NCBI RefSeq assembly: GCF_002443255.2
Contig: NW_019211459.1
Coordinates: 26,684,010-26,748,009 of the forward strand
Direction: 5' to 3'
Origin: Varroa destructor
Lineage: Eukaryota > Arthropoda > Arachnida > Mesostigmata > Varroidae
DNA length: 64,000 bases
Shown: positions 1 through 12,900 of the stretch, piece by piece
How the letters are laid out: every line of letters starts with the position of its first letter
Position numbering within the stretch: the first letter of the stretch is position 1
Notes under the pieces: generated by a model
The model's database searches: none
What the model saw: the letters and a program-made list of their open reading frames with translations, nothing else
What the model was told of the DNA's origin: nothing
Translations under genes and position numbers: made by a program

Positions 1-1368
1 GAAAGGACCGAAGGTAGCCGGTCCGATTCCTTCATAGGTACACGCCGGTTACTCTTACAAATTGATAAATTAAAGATAAATTATTTTTGGGAAACAGTTA
101 TTCCGTAGGGAAAGACGATATTATGGATATTAACTGTAACATCCTTAAAAACGTCACAATTCTCTCAGCTTGCTAGGTTTTTCTAAGAAGATACGTTTGT
201 ACAATGTCTCATTCTCAGCTAACTATCGCGATAGCACGGATCGTCTAGGTAGGGCTGAAGATACCGTATCAATGCAGGCGAACAAGTTGCATCTATTATT
301 CGATTCTCCAATTTTCCATTTTGTTATTATTTTTCAAACCAAGGGTTCCTCAAAGTTTCGATGTAGATGTCAGTCCTTTTGCGTATTTTCGTAAGATCGT
401 TTCACATTGATCGTTTTCAATTGTTTCCTAGAATCGGGGCTCTCGACCATCTTGCGAATGTTTCTCCAGCCACATCCTAGTACGCCGTATTTGACAAGCT
501 TAATTTTCTTTCTCCCACAGCAGTACCAACCTACCTTTTGTCAATAGGTTCACTACGGTTGTCGTCTAGATACATCGATATGAAGTTACTGACAACGAAT
601 AGTTTCAGATTGGTTCTTTTTTTATAGCCGTGTTTAAACATGTTAGATAATCTTCTCACAGATTGAGTCGAGCAAATAACGTGTGGACGAACGACTCTAT
701 CGAGCCTGCTGATGAAACACCAGTTGACATTACAATATGTCCTATAAGTAACAGAAGAAAAAACGTATTGTCTCTTCTGGCTTTATTGAGCTCTCCTAAA
801 GGAATAAGTGACACCGTGTAGATACGCAGATATGACGCAGCGTCGCCACTAACCAGTTATTTTCGATGAAAGTCACTGACACACAAAGAAATCAAGTTGA
901 AGTTATAGTTGGCTATAATCTGTTTTCACTGACATCATGCCATTACAATTAGATCTATTCTGTGAATTATATGTAGGAGAAGACGAAATTCCGGAACAAA
1001 CAGACATCTGGTCAGATATCAGAAGTCTGATATCCGATGAAACAAGCCTATTTGGAATTCTGCGTCCTACTATCGCGGCCATTACGTCTCGGATACAATA
1101 ATAACAACTATATTTCAACTGCGTACACTTCTAAAGCGTGAAGAACCATGGGAAAAGATTCGGCTCAAATACTTTAGACAAATGTATGTTACGAATATAA
1201 GGAAGGGCAAAAATACTTGTAACCACACAGCATCGTAGCGAAGATCGCCCTTATCTTTACCCAATGTTGTCGACGTTTTCAGGAGAACAAAGCTATATAT
1301 GCTATAAGAAAAACTTGCCTCAAATACAGAAAAAAAATCAATTAAATTATGAATTAGCCTTAATAAAA

Positions 1369-1372
<4 letters not shown>

Positions 1373-1417
<45 letters not shown>

Positions 1418-1427
1418 CTGTGTGTGT

Positions 1428-1467
<40 letters not shown>

Positions 1468-1486
1468 GTGTGTCTGTGTGTGTGTA

Positions 1487-1518
<32 letters not shown>

Positions 1519-1549
1519 CGTGTGCGTGTGTGTGTGTGTGTGTATGTGT
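1373..1549. repeat. compound (TC)n(TG)n microsatellite
   Basis: About 25 bases of TC units pass directly into about 150 bases of TG units, interrupted by a few TA, TC and CG variants. Frames across it give only Cys/Val, Leu/Ser or His/Thr runs, so the open frames here are repeat artefacts. Confidence 0.95.
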
Positions 1550-1639
1550 AGGCGTGCTCGTCACATCACACATATTCTGCGTGCTATATACGTGCACTAT
1601 GTATGTCGTACTCGCCCTTTATACTACGACAAGTATACA

Positions 1640-1700
1640 ATATAACTCTGGAGGGTGCAACAACTCGAGTTGTACGCTTAGACCACTAGACCGAAATGAG
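1640..1700 (-). repeat. tRNA-like fragment, possible SINE head
   Basis: Read on the minus strand, 1692-1676 gives GGTCTAGTGGTCTAAGC, very close to the D-arm/A-box of Leu or Glu tRNAs. About 15-25 bases later a degraded B-box-like stretch (about 1664-1650) follows. The arms do not pair as a tRNA cloverleaf, so this is at best a decayed tRNA copy or the head of a tRNA-derived SINE. Copy number would decide, and a single window cannot show it. Confidence 0.25.
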
Positions 1701-3616
1701 ACTTCGGCTTGTTGCTTAAGTTATATTTCGATGTTAGTTACAGATTTCTTCTAGTCATCATATTACTTTGGTGTTTTACGCTAGGCTATAAAGAATCAAT
1801 CCATGCATCGCAGCAGGCTCGGCAACAGTCATCGACAAAACTTCGCTATCTTCGTTTACTTTTCCCCTTCGATTTGTCCGCTATAGCGAACCATAGTAGA
1901 ATCCACATTGATAATGCTGCATGGTTGAGCCTGATCTGAAAACCACGCACAAATCCTAACCCATCCAGCCATGGCCTACTAAACGGGCCCGTTGAGGAAA
2001 ATATATCGATGACAAAGTACAATATATTATACGGGTGCATCTCACCTGATAATTTGTCAAATCAACGTCGCCAGGATTATCATTATCAACAGATTCCACT
2101 CGCTCGTACCCGCTGAGCATAAAAAAATATACGACGTTCTCTAATAAGGTGACATCAGAATATCTTGCCCGAGTACATTTCTAAGAGTAAGCTCGTGCGG
2201 ATAGTTCGTCGTTCTTGTGAGCGAACGTTCCATCTTTCTAACTGCTTCTAGGGCAGTGGCTGTCATCAAGCTGCCCTAATACCCTACGAATCGTCATGAG
2301 ATGAACCTCTATATCCACAAGAAAACAGCAGTCGTTTGTCCACTGCTTTCCCTCTCGATTCTGTGATTACTACGATCCGTAATCTGCTTCTGGTTGAACA
2401 TAAATTCGGCCATCTTACAAAACGACTCCGCTAAGTTTATACGCCAATACAAGTCTAGAATGACGTTATCGGCATGCGAGATAAACGTACGTTTCAGAAA
2501 ATTCCTCTGAACTATCTGACTCAACCGACTCTTTCGGTCTTGTTTTTGCTATAAGATAGAAAGTGCACTTAGTCACGTCTAATCGATAACAGAACGCGAA
2601 ACGCTTTTACTTCTTTTTCCACCCATGAAACCCATTTTCTTGGTGCGAAGAACATTAGTGGGATAACAGGGGACATATGACTACCGACGGCGACAGTACA
2701 CTAGAGCAAAAAAAAGTCATGAAGTTAAATACCGCACTAGTAAAAAAAGCCCCAAAAGGATTAAACGGTGACAGCCTCGTAGATAAAGTCTATGTTTACG
2801 GTATCGCATAGGGCTATGTGCAGGAATCGACGTGAGCGGGTCCTAAAGGAATCAAATCGTCACAATGGCTTTATAGCGCGCGAGAATAAGTCTACTGTCG
2901 GATACAATCCTGACCGACGTCGAACGCTTCGGCTGGTTCAGAAGTGGACGTGGAAGCTGAAAGCTAAAAACGATTTTTTTGTGCTAACCGGGTGAAGATA
3001 GCTTTCGATTCGTATCACTGTAGTAGACTAAGTTCAGAATCTTTTTTCGGTAGAGGTGGATCTGAACGATCTGAAACTCACGTTGCGAGCATCATGAGCG
3101 ACAGGCACGAATCATAATGAGCACGCATATAGCAGAGCAAAAGGATAAATCAAGTAAGGTAGAAAAAGTAATGTCTGCCATGTAAGTATGCAGTCTTCGC
3201 AGAGCAAACATATCTACATAGTATGGTAACCTGCCTGTTAATTAAGAAGCGCCCCCAAGTATGCAGCCCGCAAAATAGCAGTGCACATTTCGGAGGCGAC
3301 TGACTACCTGTCCCCGTTCTTCCGTTTGCCTAAACAATTTTCACTCGAGCTTTTTGGCCAGCAATAGTATGCACGCATCCACGAGTGACTGCTTATATAA
3401 TACTTAATATAATATAGGCCGCTATGCGACAGATTTATCTCATATACAATCTGTAAGTACCTAAAGGACACACATATATATATATATATGGCACATACTG
3501 AAAGTCGTGCTCATTCGTCGTCAGGGGTTTCTGTGCACATTGCCAAGTCGTGTCGACCGAAACTCTCTAGGCCAAAATGTCTATTCTAATTCTAGCGAAA
3601 CTGAATAGCCACTTAC

Positions 3617-4613
3617 TATTTCCATAGAGTTGTTGCTGCTGCTGCTGCTGCTGCTGCACAAGATGACTATTGTTCGTTGCGTTGCCGTTTAGCTGCGAAT
3701 TGTAAGTTTGCTGCCCGCAGCCGCCATTGTTGTTGTTAACTAGCATTGATGATGGCTGACTAACAACGTCACTGTCTGCTGTCTTAGTCGTATCAACATC
3801 CCAGAAGTCGAGGTCCATTTCCCCAATGTCCGAGCAGGTTAGTGACGGAACCGGCGATACTCCGGTGTGCCCAGTGCTGCTTCCGCTGTGCTGCTGCTGC
3901 TGCTGCTGCTGCTGTTGTTGATGCAGTTGCAGATGCTGTTGTGCGCTGTTACCGGAGAGTGAGGTCACCTGCTGTGTGGACAGGTCTTTGTTGTTGTTAC
4001 AGCGATTAACTGCCGTTGCCGGATTGCTGATCAGCTGTTGCTGTACGGCTACGGACGAAGCTATCCACGATACTGGCACTTCGGCAGCTCGCTTACGGGT
4101 ATTTTCTCCTCCGAGCAACTTTTTACCCCCGGTATCGATCGATAGTGGCGCCACAGATGACACCAGTTGGTTACTGTTTTGGTGGATTGTTTGCAGATAT
4201 TGCGGTAGCTGCTGTTGCTGCTGTTGGCTATGGTTGTGGTGATGATGTTGGGACGATAGCTTATGAATGGAGTTTTCATCAAAGTACTGCGGGATCGATT
4301 GTGGGTTCATTTTTATCATATTATCGTTTTTGGTATCGTTATTGAGGCATCCGCCAGATTCGGTGTTGCACGTATAGGTTCCAGGTCGGCGGCCAGCGTT
4401 AGACTGTTCCGAAATTGATCCTTCCGAAAACCTGCCACTGCAGCTGCTGCGATCCTCTTTTTGGTCACTGTTGATGATCTGAAGGACGGGCACCCGTGAA
4501 GAGAGCGTCGACGCAGTGCCGAAGTCCGTTTTCAGCTGCTGAGGCGACTTGGGGTGCTCCAGATTTGTTTGCTTCTTTTGATCATGCAGCCAAAGGAGAA
4601 TGATAGGGTCCAT
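3617..4613 (-). CDS. polyQ/His-rich first coding exon of a probable transcription regulator (partial)
   Basis: The 997-nt exon starts at the ATG at 4613, with an in-frame TAA 12 bases upstream. It ends at a strong donor (GTAAGT, minus strand 3616-3611) in phase 1 after Leu-Tyr-Gly-Asn, so the protein continues leftward past 3617. Its 332 residues are low-complexity: QHHHHNHSQQQQQQ near residue 125, a run of about 10 Q near 235 and another near 325, plus Asn-rich segments. Between them is a less simple segment with the acidic/aromatic motif GEMDLDFWDVD (about residue 265) and a basic patch TRKRAAEVPVSWIAS (about 170). No DNA-binding domain lies in this exon. The composition suggests a transactivation domain of a transcription factor or cofactor. 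A nuclear-receptor A/B domain such as that of the ecdysone receptor is one possibility, resting only on weak resemblance of these two motifs. I do not recognise the gene with certainty. Confidence 0.7.
3631..3658. repeat. CTG/CAG trinucleotide run (polyQ-coding)
   Basis: Nine near-perfect GCT/TGC units, read as a Gln run on the minus strand within the exon at 3617-4613. A second run of the same type lies at 3891-3918. Both are likely to vary in length between individuals. Confidence 0.9.
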
Positions 4614-7600
4614 AGCACCACTACATTAATTTTTATCTGTTGCTGTTACGCCAACGTGTTATTGACCTTGTGTAATCGATTTATTGATTGATCAACTTAT
4701 GTGCTTGTATTCGTATACACAGCCACACTTACTAGTCAATCCGCTTCGATGTCCTTTGCCACATAGCTTCGCCTCACGATGATTATTATCGTACTGATGG
4801 GGTTTCCGTCGGTGATGCTTACTTATTAACTGCAGTTGCTCGCTCCACATCAAGGGAGAAAATCCAATAGAAATAGTTACTGCTATCCTGACTATTATTA
4901 TTATAATAGAGCACGTGAATTTGTTTTTCTTGACGCCGTCCAGTTAATGGGCGACAGGCTTTCTTCATCAACGTTTATATCGCAAACGATTGGAGGTTAT
5001 TGGCTTGTCTGATCTGCCCTTTCCGGTGCTGAACAATTTTATCTGCTAAGCGAACATTCTTATTACAGAACGTAAAAGAAACCTGATGTTGCATGCAGAG
5101 CAAAATTCATTTCTGCGTGCTAAAGGGACGCATACCCTGACGGATTACTTACGTCCAGCATGTTTTTCCACAGCTATTTATTCAGCCAAAGTATGCTTGT
5201 TGTTGTTTTTGCTACTGTTACTGTCGTCGTCGGTACTACCGTCGTCGCTGCACCGTTGCCGCCGCCCCCACCGCTGTCGTTGTTGTAACGGCACGTGATC
5301 TGCTTGTTTGGTCGCGTCCCAGTGTGAGTTCCTCCTAACTCTGGTCAAGGGAAAGGAGCAACGCATTTGCACCTGCTCTCGTAGACGAACACGCGCCTAA
5401 ATTCTCTCAGCTGACTGCGTTCTCCAGCGCGGAACGGAGGATTCCAACCGACCAGAGGCCCAGCGACTACTGTTGACGGCTGTCGAAATAAACGCCAACT
5501 TGTGCCAACATCGAAAACTCCAAACGGGGGCAAAGGCAGACGAGCTGATTCGCGCGGTTACGTTGCAGTAAGATCAGCGGACGTTTCCATCAATCATCAA
5601 GATCAGTTTCTATCAATCTAATCCGGCGACATCTTCAATCGAACCTACACATACTTCGATTCACACTGCCACTACGATACACTGAAGCTGCTTATATAAT
5701 AGCTCTACTACGATTCACAAGACAACACAGATCACAATATTGTGTGGATCATGGGCGAGCTGACTGCTGCGAAATAAATCGATTATTTTTTTGCCTATGT
5801 TCTTCACAAAATGTTTCTGTTTATTTTCGTAGCTTTCGGCGGTGTCTCTTTCGAGATTCCAATGAAGGCCAGCGAAACAGACGCGGGTTAGACGGGTGCT
5901 GCGTTTGATGGTGGCGGCCCCCGTTGCTCTCGTGCGCAGCAGCAAAGGTGGGCGGGAGCAGAACGCCGTAGCACGTTGATTTGACGCTCGCATATACTTG
6001 TGTTCTCTTATCACGGGTTCACGTACAGCGGCGACTACCTACTTTACGAGGGCAATCCGGCGATGCTAGAGTTACTCGTCGCTTAGCTACCAGCTTTTGA
6101 GAAGTTCGCTAGACAGCGCGCAACTCTCGCAAGCCGACGGGGTGGATGTTGCGCTACCTAGAACTGCTTGTATCGTTAGAGCACGCGTACGCGCGTTTAG
6201 CGATAAGCAAGAGGAAGATCTTTCTCTCTTGCGTCGCCTTCACGATGTCGATGTTGTTTTTTTCCGACGTCGTCTAGTGTTGCCGGTATCCGGCCCGGCA
6301 AAGCGGCCGATGTCTTTCTTCTTCCATTTCTTCCCGCTTCTTTTGCGACGTTCTCCAGGATCGCGTAGAGATAGCAGTGACTTTTTTGCTGTACGCCAGT
6401 GAGTGGTTACTCGCTTGCGTGCTTGTTTACTCTGCAGCGGCGGTGGTGGCGGCGGCGGCGGCAGCAGCCCATAGTCTGTTGTCCGATACTCGACGGCCTG
6501 TGCGCTTTACCTGGCTTTTGCTCTTCTGCCTTGTGCCGGCGTCTACTTCGTTCTCGCTACCGCTGTTGTTAACTGAATGGCTTAACAGTAGGCGCTCGTT
6601 GGCGACAGGGCACTCACTCGCGGCGCTGTCGCCGGTGCGAGCGGCCAGGAGTGACTGACACCGTTCAAGGTTGCGCCAACTCTCTCCCGTGCACAACACA
6701 GAATGGCCAGAACAGAGTGTTCGACCCTCTCCCGATTCCAAGGCCACCCGGTGACGCGAGCGCCATCGGCGGACGCCGGTAGCAAACTGCCTGACGACTG
6801 CACCCAGTCGGCAGTCTGGGGCGCTGACGGTGATGTTGTTCAGCTAGCAGACACGTGTACCATGGGCAAAGAACGATCTAGCCAAACTGAGCGAAATTTA
6901 ACTACTGTTAAAGTGGAGACGCGAGCTACTGCAAACATTACTGCTGCCACAACTACGATTATATTCCACCCTGCGCCTTGTGGCAAAGAACCCGGCCACC
7001 ACGGCGAGGAGTCATGCCGCCACGTTGACGGCGTCCGACCAGCCGTCGTATCGTAGTTGTTGTTACCACTGTAACTTACGCTGAGCGTATTGCTTCCTCG
7101 CGTCACTCCATTGCGTACCAATGAAGTACTTGTTCATTGAGTGCGCGCACATTGCAAATACCCTGTTACAGCAGCAACCAGCAGCCGTGATGGCGATCGC
7201 CGCTTCCATTGACGAGTGCCACCCACACGGAGACAAGGGGGACAGACTGGGCTGGATCGGGCATAGCACAGCAACGGATAGATAACGTAAAATGACTTTT
7301 CTCGTTAGAGAGAAGGCTGTGGCTGAAGGGAAGGGACAATGAAAAATAATGCAATGGGACACCAACATTACGCTCACGAGGATTAAGAAGTCCACGGAAT
7401 AGGCAAATAAAGACCAACAGGCGGTCAGATAAACATTGGCAACACTTGTAGAACAAAAATAGGTCGTACACTGAATGACGCCCAGAACTGATTGAGCTGG
7501 GTGAGCACACCGCCACGGGCAAGACAAAACGACAGATGGAGTTCCCCGACCACAAAATGAGAGAAAGCTTCTGAGTTGCTTGAACAATATGAAAGTATGG
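4614..7600 (-). promoter_or_regulatory. GC- and CpG-richer 5' region of the polyQ gene
   Basis: This stretch directly upstream of the polyQ exon is clearly richer in G, C and CpG than the AT-rich DNA on either side, above all from about 5200 to 7250. It includes a GGC/GGT run at about 6436-6468. Several 90-170 codon open frames occur on both strands, overlap one another, start mostly at TTG or GTG and have no recognisable domain. They are what high GC content gives by chance. I infer a promoter with 5'UTR exon(s) of the minus-strand gene. No TATA box or exact start site could be fixed. Confidence 0.4.
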
Positions 7601-9509
7601 CTATTTCAGGGGCCAGACTTGGACGGCCGATTCAAACGTTATAATCGCAAGGGCCAAATAGAAGAGAAAACGATGTTCAAATAGCTGATTCACGTGATCT
7701 GGCAAATCGTGATCCACGCATAGCTACTTAACGCATTGGCAATAAGGGATGTAACAATTTCACAGCAGCTTCATTCGACGCCACACAGTATTGTGGCCGT
7801 CAACCGGCACCCACCTTAGCGAGTGTCTCTAAGCGCGTAAAGATGTTACACGGAAATCTCTGACTTGAGTTCGATGTAACCTGCTAATTTACTGGCTCTC
7901 CCTAAACAACACGTCATCATCTAGCAGTATTTTTGCGCCAGTCTATCGGATGTTGTTCAGGACGCTACCCAGGGCAACTGTTATCCTCCACATTACGAGA
8001 TGAAATGGCAAACGTCAGTATAGATAGGCTAGCAATATAATTAGATCATACAACTTGTTAAAGACCTTTTTGAGGCTTTTCAGATGACCCGATCAGCTCT
8101 TGTTTCTTAATTGCGCGCAGCTACGATAGCCTATGTGCCAATTTCGAACGGAGAGAACCACTCTAACAATAATATACGTAGTAATAATAAATAAATATAT
8201 GTAGCTGAGTTTTAACCTCTCATTCAATTGCAACTAGCGAAAGCAAAGTCGTAAGGCTATATAAAGACCTTAGAGGGCTTTTTCCTTTTTTAAATTATGC
8301 TGTGTTATAGTTGCAGGGTTTAGTGCCTGAATAAATATCTGCATGCATTGCACGATGCTCTGACAAAAAAAATACATCAATAAACGTGTGTATTTAGAAA
8401 TCCGTCGGTCGCATAGATCACTCTATGAAATTTTATACAATTTCTACGCGATTTTCGCACCACACAGATATATATTGCATGAGAAGTAAAAACAGTTCGA
8501 CTGTCGATGCATCTACTTGTCAAGATATTTTTAGGGGTTTAGTAACTAGACTTAAAGGGCATCCCATACAAAATAGTAGAAGGGAGTTTACGTGGTAATT
8601 TATATAAAGAGTGCGACTACTTATGTGCATTGCAAGTTGGGCCTCTTGTGGATCGTTTGATTTGTACGCAAAACTTGTGAGTTGTTAACTTCTATTATCT
8701 TGAGCTAGACAAGAATGCCGACAGAGATATCTCTAATGCTTTTTAACATTTACCAATTGCCAAGAAATGATGAATCTCGGATCAGTCGTATTTCGTCCTG
8801 ATAATCTGACGACTCAGGGCAAAGTTTCGCTTCTCTCACCAAATGGAAAATCCTGAGGCGGTTTCATCTCGTGAGAGAGAGATCGTGAATTACGCTGCGT
8901 TGATCTACCGATCACCATTGTAAACGAACCCGCGAAAGCGGTCATTGAAGCCTTATTATTTCGAAATTAGTGTACTTACATATTTTGTAGCTCTGTAAGC
9001 ATGAGAATGGTAGAAGACAGATTTCTAGATGGCGGCTACGTGACCTTTGCTAGTCAATATCAATTAACATAACTAAAGCGACGTTTGTTCATTCAATACG
9101 ACGCTCTTCTCTAGACAAACGCCTACACATAAAACAGATCGCAAGTAAATAAATAAGCTGACGGGTCAGTGCCAAATTCACCCGGAGCGGACGTTTGACG
9201 TAGCGTAGGATGAATAAGATCGACGTTACAGCTCAATTTTATGAGTGTTTGCCTCTTCGCACTAAATAGAATTTACTTCGGAGAGAAACAGCCGAAATCC
9301 GTCGAACGCTAACCGCGATGGATACCTATCTATATATCGAATATATTAGCAGAAAAACAATTCGTCCCGTCCGTGGGTAAACCTGTCTAACGAAGAAACC
9401 TAGCTTTTTTGATGATTGGAACCAACCAGTCGAAAACCAGGTTCCTTTTGTAGAAGTTGCCCACATTAACGAAGGGCATCTTTGAACGCATCATAGTCGA
9501 ACGTGTAGT
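7601..9509. other. intergenic, nothing recognised
   Basis: AT-rich DNA with dense stops in all frames. I see no gene, RNA or organised repeat. Confidence 0.6.
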
Positions 9510-9920
9510 GTGTTCGACATATCGTACACTGTGGTAGTATCCTTCGCCGTAAATTCAATACTAACGTTTGAAGATGCCATAGATAGCGACGTTTCTGAAA
9601 GAGCCAAAATGGCAGTCGACACTGCAAAAACGACTATAAGGAAATTTTACCAAGAGGTAGCCATTGCATGCTATAAGCTGAGCTTGCATGAGTTACATTT
9701 AGTGCAGACAATGATGCTGACGGGTCGTTTCACGTACATGCTAATCAAACCGGTAGACATGGAAATAAATAATTTTTCGAATAATCCAAGGAAGGACATA
9801 TGGGGAACATTGACCTTAGCAGTCGTCCGGAAGACGGAGCCATTCGTCACTATACTACTGGGACTAAAAACGTCACTAACTTTAATTTTGAAACGTGGTC
9901 AGGGGAAGTATGTACGCTAA
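9510..9920 (+). CDS. orphan open frame of 136 codons, doubtful
   Basis: The frame is open from a GTG at 9510 to the stop at 9918-9920; the first ATG is at 9609 (MAVDTAKTTIRKFYQEVAIA), leaving about 103 codons. It is longer than neighbouring chance frames in AT-rich DNA and includes a mixed helical segment (SERAKMAVDTAKTTIRKF) and a hydrophobic end. I recognise no family. It could be an exon, a gene relic or chance. Confidence 0.15.
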   Translation: MFDISYTVVVSFAVNSILTFEDAIDSDVSERAKMAVDTAKTTIRKFYQEVAIACYKLSLHELHLVQTMMLTGRFTYMLIKPVDMEINNFSNNPRKDIWGTLTLAVVRKTEPFVTILLGLKTSLTLILKRGQGKYVR

Positions 9921-12900
9921 AGAAAACTAGAAGCGTATTTGTCGCTGTAAATACATTTTTCACGCTATAAAGCTAGCGGTCTCGCACTGAAGGGAGCTTC
10001 ATAGAACCAATTAGATATTTCCCAGCCTGAATCTAAGTACAAGTTGTGACTTTAACGACACACACAAGCCAATATAATCGACGACAAGCCAAGTTCATTT
10101 GAAGAATATTAGTGATTGGCACCTGAGGAGAAGCCTTTATCGTTGTCCATATCGTTGCTGCCTCATTGCCCGTCTCGCTCAGATTAAGTCAACAAGGAAC
10201 GAGCATTGGAAAGCCTTCTTTTTTAACAGTTGAAAAAGTATCATTAGGACGCGAGCCTATCTTCACTGAAACAAATACGAAAGCTTAATAATTAGATAGA
10301 TTTTCAATGATATATCGTGAGCATTTAAGTACAGTATACGCGAAGATTCGGAAGGAAGCTCACCAATGTCCCAAAGCGGTTTCTAAATTCGTTAAGACAT
10401 TATAAATTAGATTGGAGTGTTGTACTCGCTGCGAACGATATGAAACTTAATGAAAACTTAAGAATAGCTCTTTATGCGTTGCCGATTACTACATTCTATA
10501 CCACCATTTTAGGTGTTCATTTAATTGACGATTTAAAGTTCTGGTGCCCTTCGGCCTGCTCTGGATAACAATCCACTCTTCGTAGATTGTTAGAAACTAA
10601 TTACACAATCGAATCTGGCTATTGAAAAGAAGGAAGAAACATCCGAAGAAGCATCGCGCTTTCACCTATTATGTATAATATGCAGTGTTGACGACGCAGT
10701 TCGGAGACGATTCAACCGAACAGAATAATTAAAATAGTTAATATAAATAAAATTCGAAACATTAAAAAGCGGACAGTGATTATAAACATCGCCGGCAAAC
10801 GTGGACGAAAAACCATCGGTCTTTCAAGGCATGATGCCTCCTATAGGGAACCTACTATAGGGAAATGATCGTCTGCAACAAAAGTTACCTTCAAAAGGGA
10901 GCCGATTCAGTGTGCTATTATGCGTTTCCCTGGGAAAGAAGTAATAGGACGTGCACGTTTGGACTTGGAAGTGACGAATATCAGTTCTTGCCCAATCAAA
11001 GCCATCCTCAATTGTATCCCACGCCGTATCGCACGACGAGGCACCATATTTGTATTTCCTCACTATCAACCCCCTATACTTTATCTCGCCGAATGTTAGT
11101 TAAGGAAGTAAATAGGTTTCGTTATGGTCGAGAGTTCCATTTCGACTAGAAGCCTTTTTTGTGTTTTTAGAGAGTTTTTAAAGTGGATAAACTGCAACTA
11201 TATTGTACGACCAAGTTTTATTTGGACAAGTTTTGTTTTTTCGTCAACTTAAAACGGAACGAAAGGATTAATAAATAGATTTATTTATTGGTATAAGGAA
11301 CAGGAAATAAGGTATCACAATAGTCAATACAGGAAAATTAAAAAGGCAAATTTAATACTCATTTTAGTCATCAAGACTAATAAATGTCGTAATAAGTTTG
11401 GCGCGGTTCTTCGAACGGTCTCCAGCTGAAAAATCCAGGAATAGCTAATTTAGGCCTCCCCGTGCAAATTATAGGCACAGTCACGTTTTTTTTTCTATGA
11501 AAAGAAAAAAAGCCCCGAAAAATTTCATGAACTACTTTAAGAATACCCAGCTATTGATCAGCAAAGCCGGTCAGTTCACGAGTCATATTTGCTGAATACT
11601 GCCATTGAAAATTATATGATACTATGTTTTTTTTTTTATTTGACCACACCTGTTTTGTTATATAGATAATTCCGTATAAGTGTCCATGAGCTGTGGTTGG
11701 ATCATATCCGTGCCGACGTATGCGACGGGGCCTATGGTATATGACACCATGAGAAAGGTACAAGTGTCCTTCGTTATTCCATCAATTACAATTAGAATAA
11801 TAACGAAAACAATAATGAAGTTGGTCCGTTACGCGCGTGACCTAGCAGAGCCCTTACTTTCAGGTAACAGCTTTTTAACGGCTGTCAGCCGGGATATTCT
11901 TGGACTTCTATACATTGATAAAATGAAAGAGAAGCATCATAACGAAAAGTGCAGTTGAAATTGTGTAAATTGAATTGTTGAGGTGAAACTGGTCCGGGCT
12001 ATCATAGACAGATGCTTTGAGTAAACAATTGTAGCTCGATATTGTTTTTATGCATCCGGAAAATCGCTCGCTCAATATGGGTTCGGAAGGCAGCGGCACT
12101 TCAATAAGAAGCATGTTTTACCCAACCTAGCGCGTTGACGTGGCGCACCGTTAATAAGAACATCGAAGGAAAATCAAACAAAGTTAAGGAGACAAGAATC
12201 TGCACACATCTATACGACAGATGCTTGTGCGCATGTACATAGTAACGGTGATGGTTTTCGGGACGCGCGGCTGAGCCCGTCAGGCGTCGGAAGAAGTTTT
12301 TATCTCGGATTCGTAAAGATGCCGGCGTAGTAGTAACGAAGGGGCTGTAGGCAAGTACCGAAAATTGTTTTCCTGTTGAAAAACCTGTCGTGCTTTTCAG
12401 ACGAACGCTCGGTCGTCGATATACGCGTAATTATCTAATGCGATTCAGCAAGGATGTTGCCAATGATGAGCTGGTTTGTTAAACGAAGGCATAGAGGCTA
12501 TAAGTATTGATTGTACGAAGCTGGACGAAAATTTTTCCTCCTCTAAAATCATAAGACTTTGGCGGCACAACTCATTTTGTGGCGCTATGAATTTCTGGTT
12601 CGTTTCGTAAATTTATGAAATGATAACGTTCCAGATAAAAAGTACTCAGATTTTAAATTAAAATGTCACAGATTATTGGATCTATTGAAAAAGGTTGTTT
12701 TTGTTATGTGGTGCATCCAACATTGGTCAACTAATAATGCCCAAAAACTAATGTTCTAGAATAACGAATACGACACTTCGGAATACTGCGCTGCTCGGAT
12801 AGAATAGAAAGCTACACCAAAAACGGCAAAATTGTGCTCTGTATATAAGTTTTTCCCCAAGGTACTACAAAAAAGTACGAATGTATGCACACAAATCTCT

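Larger units (their letters stand above)
1..3616. other. non-coding spacer or intron, no gene recognised
   Basis: No reading frame here resembles a known protein, and the open frames are short and start mostly at non-ATG codons. The stretch lies downstream of the splice donor of the minus-strand polyQ exon at 3617-4613, so most or all of it is probably an intron of that gene. It holds the TC/TG microsatellite at 1373-1549, a tRNA-like fragment at about 1640-1700 and a short TA run at about 3473-3489. Confidence 0.5.

Noticed and set aside
1115..1754. Open frames of 95-160 codons over the TC/TG repeat
   Set aside because: They consist mainly of the dinucleotide repeat (Cys/Val, His/Thr, Leu/Ser runs).
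6097..7056. Several plus-strand frames of 90-117 codons
   Set aside because: They overlap frames on the other strand, the first lacks an ATG start, composition follows the GGC/GC-rich DNA, and the region is better explained as a promoter or 5'UTR.
7063..7587. Minus-strand open frame of 174 codons
   Set aside because: It starts at TTG, overlaps another long frame, has scattered Cys and no recognisable domain, and lies in GC-richer DNA where long frames arise by chance.
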